Shown: positions 1-7,388 of the stretch, piece after piece
How the letters are laid out: each line of letters starts with the position of its first letter
Numbering within the stretch: position 1 is the stretch's first letter
From: an uncultured Granulosicoccaceae bacterium
GTDB lineage: Bacteria > Pseudomonadota > Gammaproteobacteria > Granulosicoccales > Granulosicoccaceae
Reading direction: 5' to 3'
NCBI GenBank assembly: GCA_937998875.1
Contig: CALLBO010000016.1
Span: 1 to 64,000, forward strand
DNA: 64,000 nt
The notes under the pieces: generated by a model
The model's input: the letters and a program-made list of their open reading frames with translations, nothing else
Databases searched by the model: none
What the model was told of the DNA's origin: nothing
Position numbers and translations under genes: made by a program

Positions 1-248
1 TCGGCGACCAGGCTTTCAAGCGCATCTTGCCATAACGTGTAGTAGTCATCGCTATTGGTTATTTCACTGTGTGCTTCAAACGCTGCAATGTGGGTTGACA
101 GGCACTCTGCCCATTCACTCCATGTGAACACTCCGGATTCATTGAGCTTAACTGCCATTGCAAAGGCTTTGGCCTGCCATGGGGAATCGAAGATTAGCTC
201 ACCATTGTCTGTTGGCTGCTTTTCAAGGGTGGCTGGTGTTGAATTCAT
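1..248 (-). CDS. Nitrile hydratase accessory protein (P14K-like), C-terminus cut off by window edge
   Basis: The first 82 codons are visible, starting at the ATG complementary to 246-248; the rest lies beyond position 1. The protein has the features of the small nitrile hydratase activator family: a motif like FDSPWQAKAFAMAV near residue 20, then GVFTWSEWAECLS and a DDYYTLWQDALESLV segment. The last of these also resembles the N-terminal half of the beta subunit, as expected because activator and beta subunit are homologous. In cobalt-type enzymes this protein is known to deliver cobalt to the alpha subunit. It begins 36 nt after the beta gene on the same strand, so it is the third gene of the operon. 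Identity is well supported by motif and context; the activator role is inferred from the family. Confidence 0.85.
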   Translation of the reverse strand, partial: MNSTPATLEKQPTDNGELIFDSPWQAKAFAMAVKLNESGVFTWSEWAECLSTHIAAFEAHSEITNSDDYYTLWQDALESLVA

Positions 249-284
249 AACGGGGCTTTTTCTCATGCTTTTTAGCCGGTGCTT

Positions 285-935
285 CTAAATTGATGTTAGA
301 TAGGGTTCGAACAGATCTATAAAAACACAGCTGTTTGGCTCAGCATCTCGGCCCCATATATCTTCACCTTCGAATCGTACGCAGTAGAGATGTTCGGGCA
401 CCTTGTTGCCTGACATTGCGTGTTCATCTGCATAGATATGTGTTCCGTGTAATTTGCTGATAGTACCAGCGACTCCTTTTACGTATGACGGTACTCGTGT
501 GTGTGTTTTCGGATTGCCGGATTTAACTTTTACTGCCTGGTTTAATGAGAATCGATTGGTGGTGCGCTCCGGCAGCTGGGTAGGGGCGCCGGAGTATATA
601 ATTGTTTGTACTATTTCAGGGTTTGCTGCTGACAGCTTTGTTTTGCTGGAAGCTATACCGCTACTCAGTTCATCGCTTGAGATCATGCCTGTTTCGACTA
701 ACAGTAATTCAAGCCCGTGTAACCAGTGCTCATAGTAGGTGCTGGACAGATAATGTACCGGATCCGTTCTTTCACGTGCGAACCTGGATTGATCAAGATT
801 CCACTGTCCCAGCATACCGCAGGTTAAAGTTAGCCCGAATACTGTCTCTTCCCATTGATGAATGAAGTTTTCTGTCTGAGATTGATCAATAGGTCCGAAG
901 CCGTGTTTTCCGCCAAGATCATGCGCACCGTTCAT
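285..935 (-). CDS. nthB: Nitrile hydratase, beta subunit
   Basis: Encodes 216 residues, a normal length. Starts with the family signature MNGAHDLGGKHGFGPI, followed by the helical N-terminal half (YYEHWLHGLELLLVETG, about residues 67-83) and the C-terminal SH3-like half (VKGVAGTISKLHGTHIYAD, then VRFEGEDIWG). With the alpha subunit it hydrates nitriles to amides in the cytoplasm. GGAG lies about 8 nt before the ATG. The gene begins 39 nt after nthA and is followed by the accessory gene, giving the order alpha, beta, activator. Confidence 0.95.
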   Translation of the reverse strand: MNGAHDLGGKHGFGPIDQSQTENFIHQWEETVFGLTLTCGMLGQWNLDQSRFARERTDPVHYLSSTYYEHWLHGLELLLVETGMISSDELSSGIASSKTKLSAANPEIVQTIIYSGAPTQLPERTTNRFSLNQAVKVKSGNPKTHTRVPSYVKGVAGTISKLHGTHIYADEHAMSGNKVPEHLYCVRFEGEDIWGRDAEPNSCVFIDLFEPYLTSI

Positions 936-974
936 AAGCCATCTCCACTGCCGTCGATTTATGATTAGTCCGGA

Positions 975-1586
975 TTAGTTCAGTGTAACCTGAGTGACAC
1001 CGATCATCGTATCTCTGGTGACTAACGATGCCAGTTGTTCTTCAGTGTAGTTTTCGGTACCGGCGGGTTGCATTGGCAGTACGAGGTAGCGGATTTCTGC
1101 GGTGGAGTCCCAAACGCGTACTTCAACATCCGGGTTTAAATCTGTACCGAACTCTTTTAGGACGGCACGTGGCTCTGATACCGCACGGGATCGGTAGCTG
1201 CTGGCCTTGTACCAGGTGGGTGGTAGCCCGAGTACCGGCCACGGGTAGCAGGAGCATAAGGTACAGACGACCATATTGTGTATCTCCGGTGTATTTTCAA
1301 CGCAGACCATGTGCTCGCCCTGGCGGCCTGCGTAACCCATCTCCATGATGGCGGGCGTTGCATCTTGTAACAGTCGCTTGCGATAATCGACGTTTGTCCA
1401 GGCGTGGGCAACTACGGCGGCACCGTTTCTTGGACCCACGCGGTTTTGATAGGTATCTATGAGCAGGTCGAGGCTGAGCGGATCAACGAGTTTTTTATCT
1501 ACCAGCAGAGATTCGAGTTTTTTTACTCGCTCTTCTATCTCCGATGGGGGTGCGTGGTGGTGTTTGTGCCCGTTGTCTTCTGTCAC
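975..1586 (-). CDS. nthA: Nitrile hydratase, alpha subunit, cobalt type
   Basis: Encodes 203 residues. The metal-binding motif is visible as V-C-T-L-C-S-C-Y with cysteines at 108, 111 and 113. Thr after the first Cys and Tyr after the last are the usual marks of the non-corrin cobalt class; iron enzymes usually have Ser and Thr there. Other family features are [16 protein letters not shown] near residues 49-64 and [12 protein letters not shown] after the metal site. A His-rich stretch near the N-terminus (GHKHHH) is seen. The start is GTG, with TGGAG about 8 nt upstream. The gene leads the operon and its 5' side faces the divergent DUF1499 gene across 141 nt, which should hold the promoter. 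Together with nthB it converts nitriles to amides; the natural substrate cannot be told from sequence. Confidence 0.95.
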   Translation of the reverse strand: MTEDNGHKHHHAPPSEIEERVKKLESLLVDKKLVDPLSLDLLIDTYQNRVGPRNGAAVVAHAWTNVDYRKRLLQDATPAIMEMGYAGRQGEHMVCVENTPEIHNMVVCTLCSCYPWPVLGLPPTWYKASSYRSRAVSEPRAVLKEFGTDLNPDVEVRVWDSTAEIRYLVLPMQPAGTENYTEEQLASLVTRDTMIGVTQVTLN

Positions 1587-1727
1587 GGAAAGCTCCAGTT
1601 GATACTTGAAAATACGGTAACTTTTGAGTTGCAGGCACAGAATACATCGGAATTGCTTGCGAGGGTAACGCAGCGGGGAAAGGAGTATGCTTTCAGGTTA
1701 CGATTTCAGAATTGGAGTTAAGTTGCT

Positions 1728-2162
1728 TTGAATATTATTACCGGGTTGTTGATTCTGGCTTGTTTGGTGGCCGGATTCTTTTTTTATCTCGGGTCAAGGT
1801 CTGCTAAGCAGGCACACTTGTCACTGACTGGTGGGTCGATTCCGATTTGTGAAAGTAAGCCAAACTGTGTTTGCAGCCTTCAGGATCCGGCAGATGAGCA
1901 TTATATTGACGCGATAGATTTAAATGGTCGTGCAGCGTCTGATGTTGCTGGCGCGATTGATTCAATCGGTGGGAATATTCTATCCAATGATGGTGTGACC
2001 ATACAGGCAACTTTCACTAGCGGTCTGTTCAGATTTGTCGACGATCTGATTGTGCAGATAGACAATGGTAAGCTCAATGTCAGATCGTCATCCCGGGTCG
2101 GGCACAGTGACCTAGGCGCGAACCGAAAACGAGTTGAGCGCCTGCGTCAGGCGTTGCTTTGA
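1728..2162 (+). CDS. DUF1499 family membrane-anchored protein
   Basis: Encodes 144 residues with one N-terminal hydrophobic segment (about 3-23, GLLILACLVAGFFFYLGS) followed by a soluble domain. The domain shows DUF1499 marks: a C-x-SKPNCVCS motif near 41-50, then YIDAI and a late GLFRFVDDLIVQID-type strand with RSSSRVGHSDLGANRKR. These proteins are common in proteobacteria and have no assigned reaction. The start is TTG, chosen because GGAG lies about 10 nt before it and the hydrophobic segment follows at once. It is divergent from the nitrile hydratase operon and I see no functional link between them. Confidence 0.8.
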   Translation: MNIITGLLILACLVAGFFFYLGSRSAKQAHLSLTGGSIPICESKPNCVCSLQDPADEHYIDAIDLNGRAASDVAGAIDSIGGNILSNDGVTIQATFTSGLFRFVDDLIVQIDNGKLNVRSSSRVGHSDLGANRKRVERLRQALL

Positions 2163-2281
2163 ATGAGACTTAACATGAACTCCGGTCTATACTTAACGTC
2201 TAAGTCTGCCCGTATAAATCTATATTGTTAGCTGATCGAATTTCAGTGTCCGAATAACCTGCCACTTTCTGGAAAGCGTGA

Positions 2282-3538
2282 ATGAGTAAATCGACCCCCT
2301 GGACAAAACCCATGCCCGAATCACAATTCAAAGTGATGCGGGACATCATTGCGGCGCCGAGCCCCGTCGGGCTTGAAAGTGCGATGACAGAAGGGGTGCT
2401 TAACCCTTACATGCGTAAGTTTGCACCGAAGAGCTGGGATCTGCATCGTTTTCAGGGTAACGCGGGTGTGGTGTGGGACACTCACCCGGGTAAAGACTAT
2501 ATGTTTTCGGTCATGATCATCGGTCACGCAGATAAAATTCGTATGCAGGTGCGTAAGATTGCACCCGACGGCAAGATCTATATCAACAGTGATGCATTTC
2601 TGCCATGCACGTTAATTGGTCATGAAGTCGTTCTGTATAGTGATGACCCGCAGAAACCGGGGAACTTTAGAGAAATTAGAGGCGGTACTGTTGAAGCGCT
2701 GGGTGCGATTCATTTTTCCGAGCCGGCACAGCGCACGGGTGATAAAGGCATTAGAGCCAAGCAGCTTTATCTCGAATTGCAGATACACGGTGATGATAAA
2801 GCAGGACAGATTCATGCGCTGGGCATCCGACCCGGAGACACGCTGTTGCTTGACCGGCCAATAAAGAGATCCTTTAGTCCGGATACATTTTACGGCGCTT
2901 ACCTTGATAATGGTCTGGGCTGTTTTGTAGCGGCGGAAGTTGCAAAACTTGTCGCAAAGGCACCTGCTATGAAGAAGGTTCGCTGCCAGTTTGCGTTTGC
3001 CTCTCATGAGGAGATTGGCCGGTTTGGTAGTCGTGTTATGGCGGGAGAGTTGAAGCCTGATGCGATTATCGCCGTCGATGTTAATCATGACTATGTAGCA
3101 GCCCCGAATATTGGTGATCGAAATATGTCACCCCTTGAGATGGGCAAAGGCTTTACACTTTCAACCGGCGCTATCGTGACTGAGCATCTGAATCAACACA
3201 TCAAGAAGGCTGCGCTGAAGCACAAGATTCCAATGCAGCTTGATGTTTGTGGTAACGACACCGGTACGGACGGTATGGCTGGTGTGTTGGCTAGTGTTGA
3301 TTGTGCTGCTACATCAATTGGTTTTCCGATCAGAAACATGCACACAATTTCCGAGAGCGGTAATACCAGCGATGTACTGGCGGCGATACATGTGATTTTT
3401 GAGTCACTTCGCGGCATGGAAGCGGTTAAAGATCTGTCTAAAGAATTTAAATCCGGTCACCCCCGTCTGGACAAGGCGGCTCCGCTGACGCACAAAAAAG
3501 CCAAGGCTAAATCAGGGGCTCGTAGCGCCAGGAAATAG
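2282..3538 (+). CDS. M42 family metallopeptidase (glutamyl aminopeptidase / FrvX-like)
   Basis: Encodes 418 residues. Putative binuclear-metal ligands of the M42/M20 fold are visible: His82 in GHADKI, Asp209 in AYLDNGLGC, the Glu pair 243-244 in SHEEIGRFGS (catalytic base and ligand), Asp266 in AVDVNHD and His354 in IRNMHTISE. M42 enzymes are cytoplasmic aminopeptidases that form large dodecamers and trim peptides. The protein is about 60 residues longer than typical members; the excess is spread between an insert around residues 50-70 and a basic tail (KKAKAKSGARSARK). It stands alone, with no clear operon partner. Substrate preference cannot be read from the sequence. Confidence 0.85.
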   Translation: MSKSTPWTKPMPESQFKVMRDIIAAPSPVGLESAMTEGVLNPYMRKFAPKSWDLHRFQGNAGVVWDTHPGKDYMFSVMIIGHADKIRMQVRKIAPDGKIYINSDAFLPCTLIGHEVVLYSDDPQKPGNFREIRGGTVEALGAIHFSEPAQRTGDKGIRAKQLYLELQIHGDDKAGQIHALGIRPGDTLLLDRPIKRSFSPDTFYGAYLDNGLGCFVAAEVAKLVAKAPAMKKVRCQFAFASHEEIGRFGSRVMAGELKPDAIIAVDVNHDYVAAPNIGDRNMSPLEMGKGFTLSTGAIVTEHLNQHIKKAALKHKIPMQLDVCGNDTGTDGMAGVLASVDCAATSIGFPIRNMHTISESGNTSDVLAAIHVIFESLRGMEAVKDLSKEFKSGHPRLDKAAPLTHKKAKAKSGARSARK

Positions 3539-3593
3539 TGATTCAGATCGGAGTTATAAGGTCATGATCAGCTGATAACCATTCAATAATATC

Positions 3594-3615
3594 GTGCCCG
3601 CATTCTGCCGGGCAC
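3594..3615 (+). terminator. Hairpin downstream of the M42 peptidase gene
   Basis: GTGCCCG pairs perfectly with CGGGCAC across an 8-nt loop, 55 nt after the stop codon. No T-tract follows, so termination is only possible. The rest of the 287-nt gap (3539-3825) has no further gene that I can support. Confidence 0.4.
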
Positions 3616-3825
3616 TTGCCGTCTGATTGACTTAAAAAATACCCGCGGCATATTGCCGTGTCTCATCCCGATTTATCTCTCCCTGCATATCAAGCTTTGA
3701 CGCGTTCTGCCGTTAGCAGGGTGCGGTTTTAAGCATCTGGTAGCCAGTTACTGTTCCTCAGGATCTGTGCAGCGTCTTAAAGGTGCTTGATTTCACAACA
3801 ATATCTTGAAGAGTTGATTCGGTGT

Positions 3826-4755
3826 ATGAATAAGTTTCGATTTTACGAAATGTGTTTTGTGGCGGTAACTGCGAGCCTGCTGATGGCGTGTAGCTCTGGT
3901 GAAAAACTGAGCTCGGATACCGGGACGGGTGTGACAGATGAGCTGGAGCCAATAGCCGCCTATCTGAAAGCAGATGCTGTGGATTCGTTGATCATCGATG
4001 ACGGGCTGGTGCCGATCACTAACGGCGACTGGCCACGCTACACCGTCAATACAACGTGGAACTGGCAGTTGAATGGTGAGCTCAATACTGAGCCGGAGGC
4101 GGATGTCTACGTGGTAGATATGTTTGCCCAGTTAACAGAAAAGTCCGTTGAGCCACTTCAAGCGCTTGGCAGAAGCGTCATCTGCTATTTCTCAGCAGGA
4201 ACCTATGAGCCGTGGCGTCCCGATGTGGAATTGTTTGATTCGTTTGAACTGGGCAATCCATACATAGGTTTTGATGATGAAAACTGGCTGAATATCAACG
4301 ATCCCGGGATTGTGAAGCTTATGGTCAATAGAATGGATATGGCAGTGGCAATCGGCTGCGATGGTGTTGAGCTTGATAATGTAGATGCTTTCGTCAATGA
4401 CACCGGATTCAACATCACGCAGCAGGATGCACTGGTTTACACCAGAATTCTTGCCAATGAAGCCCACAAGCGCGGTCTTGCTGTTGCATTAAAGAACAAT
4501 GTTGAGCTGGTGCCGGATGTTGTTGAATACTTTGACCTGCTGATCAATGAAGAATGTTTTGAATGGAATGAATGTGAAGGCTATCTGCCAATTATTGATG
4601 CGGGTAAGCCGGTTTTTAATGCCGAGTATACGCAGGTACATATCGACGATCCTGTTGCACGTGAAGAGCTTTGTGCCAGATCAAGGGAGATGGGGTTGCA
4701 AACATTGTTTCTACCATTGGCACTGGATGGATCGTTTCGACTAAGTTGCCGATAG
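3826..4755 (+). CDS. GH114-type glycoside hydrolase lipoprotein, copy 1
   Basis: Encodes about 309 residues from the ATG at 3826; a TTG 13 codons upstream is in frame but would push the signal peptide inward. The lipobox LLMAC puts the lipidated Cys at residue 22. The mature domain matches the endo-alpha-1,4-polygalactosaminidase (GH114, TM1410-like) pattern: W-N-W-Q-L-N-G start, VYVVDMF strand, SVICYFSAGTYEPWRPD, VELDNVDAF with the presumed catalytic Asp, HKRGLAVALKNN, and NEECFEWNEC with the presumed catalytic Glu, then GKPVFNAEY. Family members cut galactosaminoglycan-type polymers. First of three tandem paralogues; the least similar of the three, and lacking the WWQP entry motif of the other two. 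Confidence 0.85.
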   Translation: MNKFRFYEMCFVAVTASLLMACSSGEKLSSDTGTGVTDELEPIAAYLKADAVDSLIIDDGLVPITNGDWPRYTVNTTWNWQLNGELNTEPEADVYVVDMFAQLTEKSVEPLQALGRSVICYFSAGTYEPWRPDVELFDSFELGNPYIGFDDENWLNINDPGIVKLMVNRMDMAVAIGCDGVELDNVDAFVNDTGFNITQQDALVYTRILANEAHKRGLAVALKNNVELVPDVVEYFDLLINEECFEWNECEGYLPIIDAGKPVFNAEYTQVHIDDPVAREELCARSREMGLQTLFLPLALDGSFRLSCR

Positions 4756-4777
4756 TGGCAACTCCAGGGTGTACGTT

Positions 4778-5734
4778 ATGAGTTTTTCTGTTTTGCGAAT
4801 ACTGGCACTGGCTGTTGCAGTGCTGGGTGTATCTGCTTGTGACGAATCTGGGCCCTTAAAGACCTCATCTGGCGATGTGGAAGCCAGCAACAGTGAAGTT
4901 CAAGCTGGTGTCGGTCAGGCTGTGGGTGTCCCGCCCTTAGGATCTACGGATTCGGAAACAGATAACCTGACTGAAGTCAGCTGGTGGCAGCCAAAAGCTT
5001 CGGAGAAGCTGACATGGCAGTGGCAGCTACAAGGGGAAATTGACACTACGCTTCCTGTGCAGGTCTACAATATAGACATTGAAGCTTCTCAGGATAAAAT
5101 TGATGAGCTTCGAGAGCGCGGCATTAAAATTATCTGCTACTTCAGTGCTGGTACGGTAGAGAGTTTTCGCGATGATGCAGGCCTTTTTCCACAGGAAATC
5201 ATCGGTGAGCAGTACGAAGATCTGATAGATGAACGCTGGGTGGACTACGCAAACATTGATGCATTAGCGCCAATAATGAATGCACGTTTGGATAAGTGTA
5301 AGTCGAAGGGCTTTGATGCTGTTGAGATTGACAACGTCGATGCACATAACTACGAAACGCGAGATGCGCAGGGTGAAGTCGTAAATATAGGTACTAACTT
5401 CAACATGACGCTTGATGAAAGTATTGCATATGTGCGTTGGTTAACTGAGCAGGCTCACAAGCGTGGGCTTGGTATCGGCCTCAAGAATGCTGAGGAGATG
5501 GTGCCGGACGTTGTTGATGAAGTGGATTGGATGCTGGTAGAGGATTGTTACTATGATTCATGGTGCATGGCAGCAACTGCTTTTATTGACGCTGACAAAC
5601 CGGTTTTCATGGCTGAATATGACGAGCTGGTTCCGGACTTTGCTCCCGCCTGTGAACTAGCCAAATCTCTTGGTTACTCTGCTATCTGGTTAGACTCTTC
5701 GTTGTCTAACAAGTTATATCTTGCCTGCGAATAG
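4778..5734 (+). CDS. GH114-type glycoside hydrolase lipoprotein, copy 2
   Basis: Encodes about 318 residues from the ATG at 4778; a GTG three codons earlier is possible, but CCAGGG lies at a good distance from the ATG. The lipobox VSAC places the lipid Cys at residue 21. A Ser/Glu-rich linker precedes SWWQPKASEKL. Family motifs follow: QVYNIDIE, IICYFSAGTVESFRDD, VEIDNVDAH (presumed catalytic Asp), HKRGLGIGLKNAEEM, VEDCYYDSWC (presumed catalytic Glu) and KPVFMAEYDEL. It starts 22 nt after copy 1 and its end overlaps copy 3, so the three genes probably share a transcript. The substrate is inferred from the family only. Confidence 0.85.
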   Translation: MSFSVLRILALAVAVLGVSACDESGPLKTSSGDVEASNSEVQAGVGQAVGVPPLGSTDSETDNLTEVSWWQPKASEKLTWQWQLQGEIDTTLPVQVYNIDIEASQDKIDELRERGIKIICYFSAGTVESFRDDAGLFPQEIIGEQYEDLIDERWVDYANIDALAPIMNARLDKCKSKGFDAVEIDNVDAHNYETRDAQGEVVNIGTNFNMTLDESIAYVRWLTEQAHKRGLGIGLKNAEEMVPDVVDEVDWMLVEDCYYDSWCMAATAFIDADKPVFMAEYDELVPDFAPACELAKSLGYSAIWLDSSLSNKLYLACE

Positions 5735-6656
5735 GGCACCGGGTGTTATTACGAATATTATTCCTGCGGGATTAACCGGTCTGTTCGGCACAGTGGCCTT
5801 ACTCACTGGCTGTGCAGAGACGACACAACCATTCCCCGAGACGTTGCACACCAGTTCAATCCCGACCATTGCTGCGGCCAAAGAGAAGAACTGGTGGCAG
5901 CCAACTGCAGATCAGCAACTCAGATGGTATTGGCAGCTGCAGGGTGGCATAGACACTTCGCATCAGGTGGATGTCTACAATATTGATATCGATACACCGC
6001 AGGATGTCATCGATACGTTAAAAACTCGTGGCGTTAAACTGATTTGTTACTTCAGTGTTGGAACCGTCGAGCTGTTTCGACCAGATGCAGCAGAATTCCC
6101 GGCAGCGATTGTTGGCGATTCTTATCCTGGTTATGACGATGAGCGCTGGCTGGATATATCCCGCTATACGGCGTTTTCAGAAGTAATGACCAACAGGCTC
6201 AATCGCTGTGCAGAAAAGGGATTTGACGGTGTGGAAGGAGATAACGTTGATGCGTTTAATCATTTGCTAAGTACCGGCCATGACAACGGTATCAGCAATA
6301 ACAACAGTGGGAGTAGGGAGCTGGCTCAGCGGGAGAGCGTAGACTACGTTAGGTGGCTTGCCGGGGAATCGCATAAGCGCGGTCTTGCTTTTGGCTTGAA
6401 GAATGCCGAGGCCATTGCACCGCACGTTATCAACCAGGTCGACTGGATGATTACTGAGAACTGTGTGGTAGATGATTGGTGTGCTGAGGCGGTTATATTC
6501 GTCGAGCACAACAAACCGGTTTTCATGACTGAATATAAAGAGCTGCTGTCTGACTTCTCAGTTGCCTGTGAGCAGGCTGCAAAATATCGGTTTAGTGCAA
6601 TCTATCGTGATGTCGGGCTGACCGCTAATGGAGTTTTTGAGGAGTGCCTGCGGTAA
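5721..6656 (+). CDS. GH114-type glycoside hydrolase lipoprotein, copy 3
   Basis: Encodes 311 residues from a TTG overlapping the end of copy 2 by 14 nt, which suggests translational coupling; no ATG is available before the hydrophobic signal. The likely lipobox is LLTGC with Cys31. Shared motifs are NWWQPTADQQL, DVYNIDID, LICYFSVGTVELFRPD, VEGDNVDAF, HKRGLAFGLKNAEAI, TENCVVDDWC and KPVFMTEYKEL. It differs from its siblings by a Gly in E-G-D-N (Leu or Ile in the others) and by an Asn/Ser-rich insert after that motif (about residues 180-194). Presumed catalytic Asp and Glu are both kept. Copies 2 and 3 are clearly the closer pair. Confidence 0.82.
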   Translation: MPANRAPGVITNIIPAGLTGLFGTVALLTGCAETTQPFPETLHTSSIPTIAAAKEKNWWQPTADQQLRWYWQLQGGIDTSHQVDVYNIDIDTPQDVIDTLKTRGVKLICYFSVGTVELFRPDAAEFPAAIVGDSYPGYDDERWLDISRYTAFSEVMTNRLNRCAEKGFDGVEGDNVDAFNHLLSTGHDNGISNNNSGSRELAQRESVDYVRWLAGESHKRGLAFGLKNAEAIAPHVINQVDWMITENCVVDDWCAEAVIFVEHNKPVFMTEYKELLSDFSVACEQAAKYRFSAIYRDVGLTANGVFEECLR

Positions 6657-6690
6657 CAGGTAAACACACCGGCCTATATCAGGCTGTTAT

Positions 6691-7098
6691 TTAGGCAGCT
6701 GCGTACTGACGCGTCTGTAGTTCACGTCTCGCCTGAGTCTCAGCAGTATAGAGCGAGGTGGGGCGAATCAACAGTCGCCTGATACCGATTTCTTCACCTG
6801 TATCCTCACAAAATCCATAGTCACCGGTACGTATTCTGTGCAGCGCTTTATCAATATCGCGTATCAGATTGCTTTCGCGTTCTTTCATGTGCACCTGAAT
6901 CCAATATTGTTCCTCCTGAGTCGCACGGTCTGACTCGTCCGCTGCACGCTCGGTGTCGAGGTTGCCGATTTGTTCGTTCTCACCGGCTTCAATCAACGAT
7001 TGACGCATCTCATGCAATCGCTGCTGAAAAAAGCTCAGCTGCTCCTCATTCATGTAGTCGTCTTCCGACGCTGCAAGTAACTCTTCTTCCGTCAACAT
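6691..7098 (-). CDS. dksA: DksA-family transcription factor with a degenerate zinc site
   Basis: Encodes 135 residues. It has the DksA layout: N-terminal helix, a coiled coil with the tip motif D-x-x-D-x-A at residues 54-59 (DESDRA), and the C-terminal globular part GDYGFCEDTGEEIGIRRL. DksA enters the secondary channel of RNA polymerase and with ppGpp resets rRNA and amino acid promoters. Only one of four expected zinc cysteines remains: Cys97, with Thr100, Thr118 and Thr121 at the other positions. That resembles the zinc-independent DksA2 type known from Pseudomonas. The gene is monocistronic and convergent with GH114 copy 3 (34 nt gap). Confidence 0.88.
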   Translation of the reverse strand: MLTEEELLAASEDDYMNEEQLSFFQQRLHEMRQSLIEAGENEQIGNLDTERAADESDRATQEEQYWIQVHMKERESNLIRDIDKALHRIRTGDYGFCEDTGEEIGIRRLLIRPTSLYTAETQARRELQTRQYAAA

Positions 7099-7337
7099 AT
7101 CACTAACTCTGATGTACGTTTTTATCGACGTTTTACACGTTGATAGCGTTAATTCGGGTGACCGGGTGTGCGAATGCCAGTGTTATTAATTGGCACCCAG
7201 ATCGTATATCGGTTTTCTCATCCTTTGAGCCGTGTGTTCGGCCCGGAAATCTGGTCGCATTCCAATTGCGAGGTTCATAGGGAGCATGATTCGCGCCCAA
7301 TCTGCCGTTTAGCGTGTGATTGAACCGCTGAAAGTTG

Positions 7338-7360
7338 CGCCAGTCGGTATTACACTGGCG
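7338..7360. promoter_or_regulatory. Perfect inverted repeat upstream of the nitronate monooxygenase gene
   Basis: CGCCAGT and ACTGGCG are perfect complements separated by 9 nt, ending 28 nt before the ATG at 7389. The spacing and position fit a repressor operator, but a transcript hairpin is equally possible. The remainder of the 290-nt divergent gap (7099-7388) should also hold the dksA promoter; I see no gene in it. Confidence 0.4.
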
Positions 7361-7388
7361 TGACTAACCTCGATGAGACCGACGGCCA

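Noticed and set aside
1404..1721. Plus-strand open frame ahead of the DUF1499 gene
   Set aside because: Overlaps the start of nthA and its promoter region, low-complexity product, no ribosome-binding site.
2612..3088. 158-codon open frame on the minus strand
   Set aside because: Lies wholly inside the M42 peptidase gene, has no motif, and the plus-strand product has all metal ligands.
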